Shown in pieces: positions 51,076 to 63,423 of a DNA stretch of 64,000 nucleotides. This DNA comes from Pseudomonas sp. WJP1. Its GTDB lineage: Bacteria > Pseudomonadota > Gammaproteobacteria > Pseudomonadales > Pseudomonadaceae. The notes beneath the pieces are model-generated. The model was not told the DNA's origin. It did not search any database and saw only the letters and a program-made list of their open reading frames with translations. The number at the start of each line of letters is the position of its first letter. Position 1 is the first letter of the stretch. The stretch spans positions 918,501 through 982,500 of the forward strand of contig NZ_CP110128.1 of the NCBI RefSeq assembly GCF_028471945.1, in the 5' to 3' direction. A program made the translations under genes and the position numbers.

Positions 51076-51149
51076 GTCGTAATGACTACTGTGTAATTAA
51101 GTGATTGATTTATAACGATTTAATAGTTGGCATGGAAACTGATAAGCAT
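51076..51149 (+). promoter_or_regulatory. Candidate NorR sites and sigma-54 promoter of hmp
   Basis: Two overlapping GT-N7-AC motifs, the core of NorR enhancers, occur at 51076-51086 and 51079-51089. A GG-N10-GC element, TGGAAAC-TGAT-AAGCA at 51133-51148, is spaced like a sigma-54 promoter but is a weak match to TGGCACG-N4-TTGCA. Transcription would begin near 51160, about 30 bases before the start codon. Confidence 0.5.
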
Positions 51150-51191
51150 ATGGCAACTGTTAAGAAAACCCCGTTGCCCAGGAGTCACCTT

Positions 51192-52373
51192 ATGCTGAGC
51201 GTTCAAGACCGTGCCATCGTCAAGTCCACTGTGCCATTGCTGGAAAGCGGTGGCGAAGCGCTGATCACTCACTTCTACCGGATGATGTTGTCCGAGTACC
51301 CGGAAGTCCGTCCACTGTTCAACCAGGCTCACCAGGCCAGCGGTGACCAGCCGCGCGCCCTGGCGAACGGTGTATTGATGTATGCCCGCCACATCGACCA
51401 GCTCGATCAGTTGGGCGACCTGGTGGCCAAGATCATCAACAAGCACGTAGCCCTGCAGATTCTGCCGGAACACTACCCGATCGTCGGCAGCTGCCTGCTG
51501 CGTGCCATTGCCGAGGTGCTGGGCGAAGAAATCGCCACCCCTGAAGTGATTGCGGCATGGGGTGCGGCTTACGGCCAGTTGGCGGACATTCTGATCGGTG
51601 CCGAAACCAGCATCTACGACCAGAAGGAGCAGGCACCGGGCGGCTGGCGCGGGGCGCGGGAATTCATCGTGGTGGCCAAGGTCGAGGAAAGCGCGGAAAT
51701 CACCTCTTTCTATTTCGAACCGGCTGACAAGGGCGCGATCCTGGCTGCCGAGCCTGGCCAGTACATCGGCATGAAACTGATCCTCGATGGCGAAGAAATT
51801 CGTCGTAACTATTCGCTGTCGGCGTTGGCGAACAAGGGCCAGTACCGCATCAGCGTCAAGCGTGAAGACGGCGGGCGAGCTTCCAATCACTTGCACGATC
51901 AACTGCATGTAGGGGCGAGCATCCAGCTGTTCCCGCCATCGGGCGAGTTCACCCTGAGCGCCAGCGACAAACCACTGGTGCTGATCAGCGGCGGCGTCGG
52001 CATCACCCCGACCCTGGCCATGCTGGAAGCGGCGCTGGAAACCGAGCGGCCGGTGCACTTTATCCACTGCGCGCGCAACGGCAGCGTCCACGCCTTCCGC
52101 GACTGGATCGACGGGCTGGCCGAGCGTCATCCGCAACTCAAGCGTTTCTACTGCTATGCCGAAGATGACGGCGTCAGCCCGGCGGCGCACAAGGTCGGGC
52201 TGTTGAGCCAGGAACAACTGGCCGCCTGGTTGCCTGAAGAGCGTGACCTGGACGCTTACTTCCTCGGGCCAAAAGGCTTCATGGCGGCGGTCAAGCGTCA
52301 CCTCAAGGCGCTGGGTGTGCCTGAGAAGCAGAGCCGTTACGAGTTCTTCGGGCCGGCTGCGGCGTTGGAATAA
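51192..52373 (+). CDS. hmp: Flavohemoprotein (nitric oxide dioxygenase)
   Basis: A 393-residue NO dioxygenase that converts NO and O2 to nitrate with NAD(P)H. The globin domain (residues 1-140) has the distal tyrosine Y29 in HFYRMML and the proximal histidine H85 in INKHVALQI. The FAD domain includes RRNYSLSA, and the NAD domain includes LISGGVGITPTLAMLEAA. The start at 51192 fits the family and is seven bases after AGGAG; the longer frame from 51105 is not used. It is divergent from norR. Confidence 0.96.
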   Translation: MLSVQDRAIVKSTVPLLESGGEALITHFYRMMLSEYPEVRPLFNQAHQASGDQPRALANGVLMYARHIDQLDQLGDLVAKIINKHVALQILPEHYPIVGSCLLRAIAEVLGEEIATPEVIAAWGAAYGQLADILIGAETSIYDQKEQAPGGWRGAREFIVVAKVEESAEITSFYFEPADKGAILAAEPGQYIGMKLILDGEEIRRNYSLSALANKGQYRISVKREDGGRASNHLHDQLHVGASIQLFPPSGEFTLSASDKPLVLISGGVGITPTLAMLEAALETERPVHFIHCARNGSVHAFRDWIDGLAERHPQLKRFYCYAEDDGVSPAAHKVGLLSQEQLAAWLPEERDLDAYFLGPKGFMAAVKRHLKALGVPEKQSRYEFFGPAAALE

Positions 52374-52398
52374 ACACCGGACGCATACGCGTACCCGT

Positions 52399-52470
52399 CC
52401 CGTAGGGGCACGGCTTGCCGGCGAAGGTGATCTCTCGGGCGCCTTCGCCGGCAAGCCTGGCTCCTACGGG
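52399..52470. repeat. REP pair (inverted)
   Basis: CCCGTAGGGGCACGGCTTGC and AGGCTTGCCGGCGAAGGCGC-type arms face each other; the right side reads GCCTTCGCCGGCAAGCCTGG. It lies between the convergent hmp and dauR genes. Confidence 0.8.
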
Positions 52471-52504
52471 TACATTGGGTTCCCAATCAAATGTACGGTG
52501 TATT

Positions 52505-53146
52505 TCAGCCTTTGAGTTCCTTCAAATGCTTGTACACCGTTGCCCGGCCCATGTTCAGTACATTGGCCACATAATTGGATGCGCTCTTGCCCTTGAAGGC
52601 GCCTTCGGCGTGCAGGGCCAGCACCAGTTCGCGTTTGTGATCGCGGGTCAGCAGGTTCAGGCTCAGCTGGCGTTCGCGCAGCCAGGCGTGGAGGAAGGTG
52701 TTGATCCGCTCCTGCCAGTCATCGCGAAACAGTGAATCGGGCTGCGGAATCAGCTTGGTCGGCGACAGGAACAGGTCCAGCGCGGCCTTGGCATTCTCGA
52801 ACAGCGAAATATTCAGGTTGATGCACAGCACCGCCAGCGGGTGTCCCTCGCGGTCGCGCAGCACGGTGCTGAGGCTGCGAATCTTCTGACCATCCCAATT
52901 GAGCTTTTCGTAGGGCCCGATGTTGCGTTCGCTGACATCGTCGCTGAGCATGTCCTCCAATGCCGAATCGTCACCGATTTCCCGTTTCGACAGGTTGTTG
53001 GCGATGTAGTCGACCTTTTGCGTGCGCAAATCGTGCAGCACCACCTCGGCGTGGGGGAAAAACAGCGTGGCGATGGCATCGGCGATAGCCCGGAAGTTGT
53101 CCAGGGACGTCTCGTTCAGGGCCGGGTCTTGTTCAGGTGCGTTCAT
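52505..53146 (-). CDS. dauR: YheO-PAS/helix-turn-helix regulator of D-arginine use
   Basis: A 213-residue regulator. Residues 15-130 are a YheO-like PAS domain (HAEVVLHDLRTQKVDYIANN, NWDGQKIRSLSTVLRDREGH), and the C terminus has a helix-turn-helix (ASNYVANVLNMGRATVYKHL). In P. aeruginosa DauR represses dauBAR until D-arginine or D-lysine derivatives are present. Here it is the last of three minus-strand genes dauB-dauA-dauR, the same order as in P. aeruginosa, which supports the name. Confidence 0.9.
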   Translation of the reverse strand: MNAPEQDPALNETSLDNFRAIADAIATLFFPHAEVVLHDLRTQKVDYIANNLSKREIGDDSALEDMLSDDVSERNIGPYEKLNWDGQKIRSLSTVLRDREGHPLAVLCINLNISLFENAKAALDLFLSPTKLIPQPDSLFRDDWQERINTFLHAWLRERQLSLNLLTRDHKRELVLALHAEGAFKGKSASNYVANVLNMGRATVYKHLKELKG

Positions 53147-53237
53147 ACAGTGGGGCTCCGGGCAGCTTCAGCGCCCCGTCAAACAGGACGCTGAAAGTGT
53201 GCCGCAATCGAGTCGGCGCGTCACCTGAGGACAACAG

Positions 53238-55483
<2,246 letters not shown>

Positions 55484-55558
55484 GGTCGGCTCCGGGAGCT
55501 TGGCGTAAACTAATTTGTCCATTATGGACTTTTAGTTATCTCTGGCAATCTCCGGGCG

Positions 55559-55591
55559 AAAAAAAAGCGCAGTCCGTTTCCGGCTGCGCTT
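55559..55591 (-). terminator. Intrinsic terminator of the rhlB-like gene
   Basis: AAGCGCAG and CTGCGCTT form a stem around an 11-base loop, followed by TTTTTTTT on the minus strand, about 17 bases past the stop codon of the helicase gene. Confidence 0.88.
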
Positions 55592-55607
55592 GTTCTTGCA
55601 ACGGCAC

Positions 55608-57098
55608 TCAGTGCGGCCGCTTGCGCTCAATCGGCCGCAGTAGATGGGTCGGTGGCGTTTCACAGCTGATCTTGCGTCCCAGCTTTTCTTCGATGGCGGG
55701 TAGCTGGTAGGAGTCGTCTTCACCGGCAAAGCTGATGGACACACCGTCGGCACCGGCACGACCGGTACGACCGATGCGATGCACGTAGTCGTCCGGGACT
55801 TCCGGCAGGGTGAAGTTGATCACGTGGCTGATGCCGTCGATGTGGATGCCGCGACCGGCCACGTCGGTGGCGACCAGCACGCGGATGTGGCCTTCGCGGA
55901 AACCTTCCAGGGTCTTGATGCGCTTGTGTTGCGGTACATCACCCGACAGCTGCGCGGCGTTGACGCCGTCGCGCACCAGGCGTTCTTCGATGCGTCGCAC
56001 TTCATCCTTGCGGTTGGCGAAGACGATGACCCGCTCCCAGCCGTTGTCGGTGACCAGGTTGTAGAGCAGTTTGTATTTGTCGGCACCGGCCACCGCGTAG
56101 ATGTGTTGTTCGACGTTTTCGTTGGCCACGTTCTGCGACTCGATCTCGACGATGGCGGGGTCGGTGGTCCATTGCTTGGCCAGGTTCATCACGTCTTCGG
56201 TGAAGGTCGCGGAGAACAGCAGCGTCTGGCGCTCGGACTTCGGTGGCGTCTGGCGAATGATCTGGCGTACCTGCGGGATGAAGCCCATGTCGAGCATGCG
56301 GTCGGCTTCGTCCAGCACCATCACTTCAACCATGTCCAGGTGCACGTCGCCGCGCTGGTTGAAGTCCAGCAGGCGGCCCGGCGTGGCCACGAGGATGTCG
56401 CAGTGGCGGGCCTCGAGGTGCTTGAGCTGCTTGTCGAAGTCCATGCCGCCGACAAACGTCATGACGTTCAGGCCGGTGTACTTGGTCAGGTCGGCCGCGT
56501 CCTTGGCGATCTGAACCACCAGTTCGCGGGTCGGGGCGATGATCAGTGCGCGCGGCTCACCCATGTAGCGCTCTTTCGGCGGCGGGGTCTGCAGCAGCTG
56601 GGTGATGATCGAGATCAGGAACGCCGCGGTCTTGCCGGTACCGGTCTGCGCGCGGCCGATGGCGTCTTTGCCGGCGAGGGTGAAGCCCAGCACCTGGGCC
56701 TGGATCGGCGTGCAGTACGGGAAGCCCAGGTCCTGGATGGCGTGCATCAGTTCGGGGGCAAGCTTGAAATCGTGGAAACGGGTCTTGCCTTCCTGGGGCT
56801 CGACGACGAAGTCTTCGAGTTTCCACGGGATGACCGGCGCCTTCGGCTTCGGTTCGCGGCGGGGTTTGGCAGGTTTTGGCGTTTCGCTGCGTGGCTGCTC
56901 GGGGGCAGTGACCACCGCAGGCTGGTCGGCCGGCGTGCTCGCAGGCTCATGTTTCGGTGCCGCTACGGCGGCGGTCCGGCCAGGCTGACTACCGTCGGTG
57001 CGGTGGCTGGGGGCGTGAGAAGGAGCGCTGGGGACTGGCGCGAGTTGCTCAGTCTCGCTTTTACCGAACATTTTCTTGAGTGCTTTGAGCACGGTCAT
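55608..57098 (-). CDS. rhlB: DEAD-box RNA helicase, RhlB-like
   Basis: A 496-residue ATP-dependent RNA helicase. Motifs in order: the Q motif region [20 protein letters not shown], Walker [31 protein letters not shown] in [17 protein letters not shown] in [10 protein letters not shown], and [10 protein letters not shown]. The first 110 residues are a low-complexity extension rich in Pro, Ala and Lys (for example [19 protein letters not shown]), longer than in enteric RhlB and likely disordered RNA-binding sequence. In Pseudomonas RhlB works with RNase E; this is inferred from the family. Confidence 0.92.
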   Translation of the reverse strand: MTVLKALKKMFGKSETEQLAPVPSAPSHAPSHRTDGSQPGRTAAVAAPKHEPASTPADQPAVVTAPEQPRSETPKPAKPRREPKPKAPVIPWKLEDFVVEPQEGKTRFHDFKLAPELMHAIQDLGFPYCTPIQAQVLGFTLAGKDAIGRAQTGTGKTAAFLISIITQLLQTPPPKERYMGEPRALIIAPTRELVVQIAKDAADLTKYTGLNVMTFVGGMDFDKQLKHLEARHCDILVATPGRLLDFNQRGDVHLDMVEVMVLDEADRMLDMGFIPQVRQIIRQTPPKSERQTLLFSATFTEDVMNLAKQWTTDPAIVEIESQNVANENVEQHIYAVAGADKYKLLYNLVTDNGWERVIVFANRKDEVRRIEERLVRDGVNAAQLSGDVPQHKRIKTLEGFREGHIRVLVATDVAGRGIHIDGISHVINFTLPEVPDDYVHRIGRTGRAGADGVSISFAGEDDSYQLPAIEEKLGRKISCETPPTHLLRPIERKRPH

Positions 57099-57196
57099 CT
57101 CATCAATTGGTTAAGGAATGTACGCCGGCCAGTGTAATGCAAGAATCGGGCGCGGCGTAGAGGGATGGATCAAAGGGCGTTTTTAAACATTATTGT

Positions 57197-57880
<684 letters not shown>

Positions 57881-57988
57881 TCATTGAGTGCGAGGTGCGA
57901 GTGCGCGCCTGGTTGATCAGTTACGAAGATGTCGCAAGGTTACAAGTTTTGCTATTGACCTGTCGCTTAACCGCTTAAGCGGTCGGTG

Positions 57989-58004
57989 TGGTACGGGCTT
58001 TGCT
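57989..58004 (+). promoter_or_regulatory. Sigma-54 promoter of the aapJQMP operon
   Basis: TGGTACG-GGCT-TTGCT matches the consensus TGGCACG-N4-TTGCT/A with one change, with GG and GC separated by ten bases. It points toward aapJ. A palindrome ACCGCTTAAGCGGT (57970-57983) just upstream could bind an activator. Confidence 0.82.
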
Positions 58005-58295
58005 ATAGGGATGTTGGTACGAAAATCCCACATCTGTCGGTAACACTATCAGGCCATTGTTGGCAGTGGGATAGCAAAAAAATCCGGTAATGGATGTTCG
58101 CCAGTGGCCGCTACGGGCTTCGCGAACGAGAAAGGGCTACAGCCCGTTCGGCCGATTGGTGAGAAGTGAGTTGTCCTTTATGTGGATTTTCTCCTACTAG
58201 ACTCATGGCTACGGTCCTACGTCGGTTGACCCTCAAAAAAGCCAACACGGGTCACCACCGCCTCAAAAGGGTGCGACTGGACTCACGCTCCGACA

Positions 58296-58316
58296 CAACA
58301 AGAGCAAAACTGGAGG
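58296..58316 (+). promoter_or_regulatory. A-rich Hfq/Crc-like motif before the aapJ ribosome binding site
   Basis: CAACAAGAGCAAAAC directly precedes TGGAGG of aapJ. A-rich repeats of this kind near the start are bound by Hfq with Crc in Pseudomonas catabolite repression. The motif is short; the assignment is inference. Confidence 0.4.
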
Positions 58317-58321
58317 TTTGA

Positions 58322-59353
58322 ATGAAGATGTTGAAATCCACCCTGGCAGTCGTGACTGCAGCCGCAGTACTCGGCGTCAGCGGGTTCGCTCAGGCGGGCG
58401 CGACCCTGGATGCAGTGCAGAAGAAAGGTTTCGTACAGTGCGGCGTCAGCGATGGCCTGCCTGGTTTCTCGGTTCCGGATTCCACCGGCAAGATCGTCGG
58501 TATCGATGCCGACTACTGCCGTGCCGTGGCCGCTGCCGTCTTCGGTGACGCGACCAAGGTCAAGTTCAGCCAGTTGAACGCCAAGGAGCGCTTCACCGCG
58601 CTGCAGTCGGGCGAAATCGACATCCTGTCGCGCAACACCACCATGACCAGCTCCCGTGACGCGGGCATGGGTCTGAAATTCCCTGGCTTCATCACTTACT
58701 ACGACGGCATCGGCTTCCTGGTCAACAACAAGCTGGGCGTCAAGAGCGCCAAAGAGCTGGACGGCGCGACCATCTGCATCCAGGCCGGTACCACCACCGA
58801 ACTGAACGTTTCCGACTATTTCCGCGGCAACGGTCTGAAATACACCCCGATCACTTTCGACACCTCCGACGAGAGCGCCAAGTCGCTGGAATCCGGTCGT
58901 TGCGACGTACTGACCTCCGACAAATCCCAGCTGTTCGCCCAACGCAGCAAGCTGGCCTCGCCGAAGGACTACGTGGTGCTGCCGGAAACCATTTCCAAGG
59001 AGCCACTGGGCCCGGTCGTGCGTAACGGCGACGACGAGTGGCTGGCCATCGTGCGCTGGGTTGGCTACGCCATGCTCAACGCCGAAGAAGCAGGCATCAC
59101 CTCGAAGAACGTCGAGGCTGAAGCCAAGGGCACCAAGAACCCGGACGTCGCTCGTTTGCTGGGCACCGACGGTGAATACGGTAAAGACCTGAAAGTGAAG
59201 AAAGACTGGGTCGTGCAGGTCGTCAAGCAAGTCGGCAACTACGGTGAAGTGTTCGAGAAAAACCTCGGCAAGAGCACTCCGCTGGAAATCGACCGCGGGC
59301 TGAACGCCTTGTGGAACGCTGGCGGCATTCAATACGCACCACCAGTGCGCTGA
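58322..59353 (+). CDS. aapJ: General L-amino-acid ABC transporter, periplasmic binding protein
   Basis: A 343-residue solute-binding protein. The signal peptide MKMLKSTLAVVTAAAVLGVS ends after AQA. The mature part opens GATLDAVQKKGFVQCGVSDG and contains the amino-acid binding region SRNTTMTSSRDAGMGLKFPG. It captures polar amino acids such as glutamate, aspartate and glutamine for the AapQMP complex. The ribosome binding site TGGAGG is five bases before the ATG. It is the first gene of aapJQMP; a stable hairpin follows it. Confidence 0.95.
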   Translation: MKMLKSTLAVVTAAAVLGVSGFAQAGATLDAVQKKGFVQCGVSDGLPGFSVPDSTGKIVGIDADYCRAVAAAVFGDATKVKFSQLNAKERFTALQSGEIDILSRNTTMTSSRDAGMGLKFPGFITYYDGIGFLVNNKLGVKSAKELDGATICIQAGTTTELNVSDYFRGNGLKYTPITFDTSDESAKSLESGRCDVLTSDKSQLFAQRSKLASPKDYVVLPETISKEPLGPVVRNGDDEWLAIVRWVGYAMLNAEEAGITSKNVEAEAKGTKNPDVARLLGTDGEYGKDLKVKKDWVVQVVKQVGNYGEVFEKNLGKSTPLEIDRGLNALWNAGGIQYAPPVR

Positions 59354-59360
59354 TGGTTCT

Positions 59361-59389
59361 ATCACCCGGTGGGCCAACCACCGGGTGAT
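59361..59389 (+). other. Intercistronic hairpin after aapJ
   Basis: ATCACCCGGTGG-GCCAA-CCACCGGGTGAT is a perfect 12-bp stem in the 65-base gap between aapJ and aapQ, without a T tract. Such hairpins often protect the binding-protein part of the mRNA from 3' decay so that it is made in excess over the membrane subunits. Confidence 0.75.
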
Positions 59390-59418
59390 GTTCTGTTCCA
59401 TTCTTTGCGGGGCACTTC

Positions 59419-60600
59419 ATGCAAAATTCAATCGGCGCACCAAAGCAGAGGCTCAGCCTCAGCGATCCAAGAGTGCGTGCGTGGGTATTCCAGATCATCA
59501 CCATTGTCGCGGTGGTCTCGCTAGGCTGGTATCTGTTCGACAACACACAGACCAACCTGCAACACCGGGGCATCACCTCCGGTTTTGACTTTCTGGAGCG
59601 CAGTGCCGGGTTCGGCATCGCTCAACACCTGATCGCCTACACCGAAGCGGACAGCTATGCCCGGGTGTTTGTCATCGGCTTGCTCAACACCTTGCTGGTG
59701 ACCTTCATCGGCGTGATCCTGGCGACGATCCTGGGCTTCATCGTCGGTGTGGCACGGCTGTCGAAGAACTGGATCATCGCCAAGGTGGCGACGGTGTACG
59801 TGGAAGTTTTCCGTAACATCCCGCCGCTGCTACAGATCCTGTTCTGGTACTTCGCGGTATTCCTGACCATGCCGGGGCCGCGCAACAGCCACAACTTCGG
59901 CGACACCTTCTTCGTCAGCAGCCGCGGCCTGAACATGCCGGCGGCGCTGATGGCCGATGGGTTCTGGGCGTTCGTGATCAGCATCGTCGTGGCCATTGTC
60001 GCCATCGTGCTGATGACCCGCTGGGCCAACAAGCGCTTCGAAGCCACCGGCGAGCCGTTCCACAAGTTCTGGGTCGGCCTGGCGCTGTTCCTGGTGATCC
60101 CGGCCCTGTGCGCCCTGATTTTCGGCGCACCTGTGCACTGGGAAATGCCGAAGCTGCAAGGCTTCAACTTCGTCGGTGGCTGGGTGCTGATCCCGGAATT
60201 GCTGGCCTTGACCCTGGCACTGACGGTGTACACCGCGGCGTTCATCGCCGAGATCGTGCGTTCGGGCATCAAGTCGGTCAGCCACGGCCAGACCGAGGCG
60301 GCGCATTCCCTCGGCCTGCGCAACGGTCCGACCCTGCGCAAGGTGATCATCCCGCAAGCCCTGCGCGTGATCATTCCACCGCTGACCAGCCAATACCTGA
60401 ACCTGGCGAAGAACTCCTCGCTGGCGGCCGGTATCGGTTATCCGGAGATGGTGTCGCTGTTCGCCGGCACGGTGCTGAACCAGACCGGACAGGCGATCGA
60501 GGTGATTGCCATCACCATGAGCGTGTACCTGGCGATCAGCATCAGCATTTCCCTGCTGATGAACTGGTACAACAAGCGCATTGCGCTGATCGAGCGGTAA
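59419..60600 (+). CDS. aapQ: Amino-acid ABC transporter permease AapQ
   Basis: A 393-residue inner-membrane permease with about eight helices. The long N-terminal part has VFQIITIVAVVSLGWYLFDN; the permease core starts at VIGLLNTLLVTFIGVILATI, and the EAA loop that meets the ATPase is QTEAAHSLGLRNGPTLRKVI. The N-terminal length is characteristic of the Aap type. Its stop is 10 bases before aapM. Confidence 0.95.
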   Translation: MQNSIGAPKQRLSLSDPRVRAWVFQIITIVAVVSLGWYLFDNTQTNLQHRGITSGFDFLERSAGFGIAQHLIAYTEADSYARVFVIGLLNTLLVTFIGVILATILGFIVGVARLSKNWIIAKVATVYVEVFRNIPPLLQILFWYFAVFLTMPGPRNSHNFGDTFFVSSRGLNMPAALMADGFWAFVISIVVAIVAIVLMTRWANKRFEATGEPFHKFWVGLALFLVIPALCALIFGAPVHWEMPKLQGFNFVGGWVLIPELLALTLALTVYTAAFIAEIVRSGIKSVSHGQTEAAHSLGLRNGPTLRKVIIPQALRVIIPPLTSQYLNLAKNSSLAAGIGYPEMVSLFAGTVLNQTGQAIEVIAITMSVYLAISISISLLMNWYNKRIALIER

Positions 60601-60610
60601 GGAATAGCGC

Positions 60611-61708
60611 ATGAGTACTCATACTTTCAAACCCGACATGCCACCGCCGGCCAAGGTCTTCGGCCCGATGGCGTGGATGCGCGCGAACATGTTCTCCAGC
60701 TGGCTCAACACCCTGCTGACCTTGTTTGCGTTCTACCTGATTTACCTGGTGGTGCCACCGATCCTGCAGTGGGCGATTCTCGATGCCAACTGGGTCGGCA
60801 CCTCCCAGGCCGACTGCACCAAGGAGGGCGCCTGCTGGGTGTTCATCCAGCAGCGCTTCGGCCAGTTCATGTACGGCTACTACCCGCCGGTACTGCGCTG
60901 GCGCGTGGACCTGACGGTGTGGCTGGCGATTGTCGGCGTGGCGCCGTTGTTCATCTCGCGCTTTCACCATAAGGCGGTGTACGGGCTGAGCTTCCTGGTG
61001 CTGTACCCGATCATTGCCTGGTGCCTGCTGCATGGCGGCGTATTGGGTCTGGACGCCGTGGCGACCAGCCAGTGGGGCGGCCTGATGCTGACCCTGGTGA
61101 TCGCCACCGTCGGCATTGCCGGTGCATTGCCGCTGGGCATCGTCCTGGCGTTGGGCCGTCGTTCCAACATGCCGGCGATTCGTGTGGTCTGCGTGACCTT
61201 CATCGAATTCTGGCGCGGCGTGCCGTTGATCACGGTGCTGTTCATGTCCTCGGTGATGCTGCCGTTGTTCCTGCCTGAAGGCATGAACTTCGACAAGCTG
61301 CTGCGGGCGCTGATTGGCGTGATCCTGTTCCAGTCGGCCTACGTGGCCGAAGTGGTGCGCGGCGGCCTGCAAGCGATCCCTAAAGGACAGTACGAAGCCG
61401 CCGCGGCAATGGGCCTGGGCTACTGGCGCAGCATGGGCCTGGTGATTCTGCCGCAAGCCCTGAAGCTGGTGATCCCCGGCATCGTCAACACCTTCATCGC
61501 GCTGTTCAAGGACACGAGCCTGGTGATCATCATCGGCCTGTTCGACCTGCTCAACAGCGTCAAGCAAGCCGCCGCCGACCCGAAATGGCTGGGCATGGCC
61601 ACTGAAGGCTATGTGTTCGCCGCCCTGGTGTTCTGGATTTTCTGTTTTGGTATGTCGCGCTATTCCATGCATCTGGAACGCAAGCTCGACACAGGCCACA
61701 AGCGTTAG
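60611..61708 (+). CDS. aapM: Amino-acid ABC transporter permease AapM
   Basis: A 365-residue inner-membrane permease, the partner of AapQ. It has an extended N-terminal region with [20 protein letters not shown] in the periplasmic loop and the EAA loop [20 protein letters not shown] near the C terminus. The stop is 11 bases before aapP. Confidence 0.95.
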   Translation: MSTHTFKPDMPPPAKVFGPMAWMRANMFSSWLNTLLTLFAFYLIYLVVPPILQWAILDANWVGTSQADCTKEGACWVFIQQRFGQFMYGYYPPVLRWRVDLTVWLAIVGVAPLFISRFHHKAVYGLSFLVLYPIIAWCLLHGGVLGLDAVATSQWGGLMLTLVIATVGIAGALPLGIVLALGRRSNMPAIRVVCVTFIEFWRGVPLITVLFMSSVMLPLFLPEGMNFDKLLRALIGVILFQSAYVAEVVRGGLQAIPKGQYEAAAAMGLGYWRSMGLVILPQALKLVIPGIVNTFIALFKDTSLVIIIGLFDLLNSVKQAAADPKWLGMATEGYVFAALVFWIFCFGMSRYSMHLERKLDTGHKR

Positions 61709-61719
61709 GAGTTCTTTTT

Positions 61720-62484
61720 ATGAGCGAAGCAATCAAGAAGCCTGTGAGCCCTGAAGGCATTATCCAGATGCAGGGCGTGAACAAGTGGTACGGCCAGTTC
61801 CACGTACTCAAGGACATCAACCTCAACGTCAAGCAGGGCGAGCGTATCGTGCTGTGCGGCCCGTCGGGTTCCGGCAAGTCCACCACCATCCGCTGCCTCA
61901 ACCGCCTGGAAGAACACCAGCAGGGCCGCATCGTGGTCGATGGCGTGGAACTGACCAACGACCTCAAGCAGATCGAAGCGATCCGCCGTGAAGTCGGCAT
62001 GGTGTTCCAGCATTTCAACCTGTTCCCGCACCTGACCATCCTGCAGAACTGCACCCTGGCGCCGATGTGGGTGCGCAAGATGCCCAAGCGCAAGGCCGAG
62101 GAAATCGCCATGCACTACCTGGAACGCGTACGCATTCCGGAGCAGGCGCACAAGTACCCGGGGCAACTGTCCGGCGGTCAGCAACAGCGTGTGGCGATTG
62201 CCCGTGCGCTGTGCATGAAACCGAAAATCATGCTGTTCGACGAACCGACGTCGGCACTCGACCCCGAGATGGTGAAAGAGGTGCTGGACACCATGATCGG
62301 CCTGGCTGAAGACGGCATGACCATGCTCTGCGTGACCCACGAAATGGGCTTTGCCCGTACCGTGGCCAACCGCGTGATCTTCATGGACAAGGGTGAAATC
62401 GTCGAACAGGCCGCGCCGAACGACTTCTTCGACAACCCGCAGAATGAACGCACCAAGCTGTTCCTGAGCCAGATCCTGCATTGA
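61720..62484 (+). CDS. aapP: Amino-acid ABC transporter ATPase
   Basis: A 254-residue ABC ATPase of the polar amino-acid class. Walker [10 protein letters not shown] is at residues 47-55, the Q-loop in [14 protein letters not shown], the signature LSGGQQQR at about 147-154, Walker [16 protein letters not shown] and the switch histidine in CVTHEMGFA. It powers AapQM. It is the last gene of the operon; no clear terminator follows, only a CCAGG/CCTGG hairpin at about 62490-62512 without a T tract. Confidence 0.96.
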   Translation: MSEAIKKPVSPEGIIQMQGVNKWYGQFHVLKDINLNVKQGERIVLCGPSGSGKSTTIRCLNRLEEHQQGRIVVDGVELTNDLKQIEAIRREVGMVFQHFNLFPHLTILQNCTLAPMWVRKMPKRKAEEIAMHYLERVRIPEQAHKYPGQLSGGQQQRVAIARALCMKPKIMLFDEPTSALDPEMVKEVLDTMIGLAEDGMTMLCVTHEMGFARTVANRVIFMDKGEIVEQAAPNDFFDNPQNERTKLFLSQILH

Positions 62485-62560
62485 TCTAGCCCAGGCAATA
62501 AAAAACCTGGAATGCTGTTCACTTAAGCATGGGGTTGTATTTAAGAACTGGATTGGGGGG

Positions 62561-63325
62561 ATATCCATTGCTGCGGTAACGGCCACCTATGGTTTCGCCC
62601 TTACGGCGAGTCCCTTTTTCAAACGCCAAAAAGGAACCAAAAGGCTTTGCCCCACCACTCGGTGCCTCGCCTAGGCTCGGCATGCCCTCACTCCGGCATT
62701 GCTCCGTGGGTCGCCGCGATGGGCCATCCATGGCCCAGCGCGGCTAAACCGGCGTCCTGCCGGTTTCCCCACTGCGCAATGCCTGCGTTCGGCCATCGTG
62801 GTTAACGGGGCACCCAGATCAAAAGCCAAAGCGAGGCGGCCTTAAAGCCGACCTGACTTTTGCAGATACCCCAATCCCCTGTAGGAGCCAGGCTTGCCGG
62901 CGAAGAACGATAACGCGGTACATCAGACACACCGCTGCGCCTGGTTCGCCGGCAAGTCGGATCGCCGCACCGCTGGCTCCTACAAGGGAAATGCGTACGG
63001 CTCCCGATCAGGTCGGCTGTCAGGCCGCCTCGTGTTTGATCTTGATCTGGCTTTTGATTTTCTTGCCCCCTCGAGAGGCCGAGTGGAGGTTCTGCGCAGT
63101 GGGTAAACCGGCATGGATGCCGGTTTAGCCGCGCTGGGCCATGGATGGCCCATCGCGGCGGGCCCACGGAGCAGGACCGGAGCGAGGGCATGCCGAGCAT
63201 TAGCGAGGCACCGAACGCCAGGGGCAAGAGCCCTTGGTTACTTAGGGCCGGGCGGCGTTCCGTTTTTCCAAGTGACTCGCCGTAAGGGCGAAACCCTAGG
63301 TGGCCGTTACCGCAGGAATGGATAT
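62561..63325. repeat. Long nested palindromic repeat, copy 2
   Basis: About 765 bases, the fuller copy of the element at 13445-14100. It runs from ATATCCATTGCTGCGG to its complement at 63310-63325. Left-arm and right-arm blocks pair in order: GGTTTCGCCCTTACGGCGA with TCGCCGTAAGGGCGAAACC, CTCGGCATGCCCTC with GAGGGCATGCCGAG, GGGCCATCCATGGCCCAGCG with CGCTGGGCCATGGATGGCCC, and CCCACTGCGCA with TGCGCAGTGGG. The centre has REP sequences. No gene is called in this region. Confidence 0.88.
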
Positions 63326-63423
63326 ACACCCAATCCAAATATGCTCCTGCAGCCCCCCAACCTAAAATGAACGGCTTTACGGACCTTGTTCGGTTTTTTT
63401 ATGGCCTGTCGTTCAGGTACGAC
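63326..63423. other. Short intergenic region before the LysR gene 3' end
   Basis: About 100 bases containing TTGTTCGGTTTTTTTATGG, a T tract without a convincing stem. Nothing else was recognised. Confidence 0.4.

Noticed and set aside
62490..62512. CCAGG...CCTGG hairpin as terminator of aapP
   Set aside because: The stem is only 5 bp with a 10-base loop and no T tract follows.
62802..63338. 178-residue minus-strand open frame across the second palindrome
   Set aside because: It reads straight through inverted repeats and REP sequences; composition is that of the repeat and no protein family fits.
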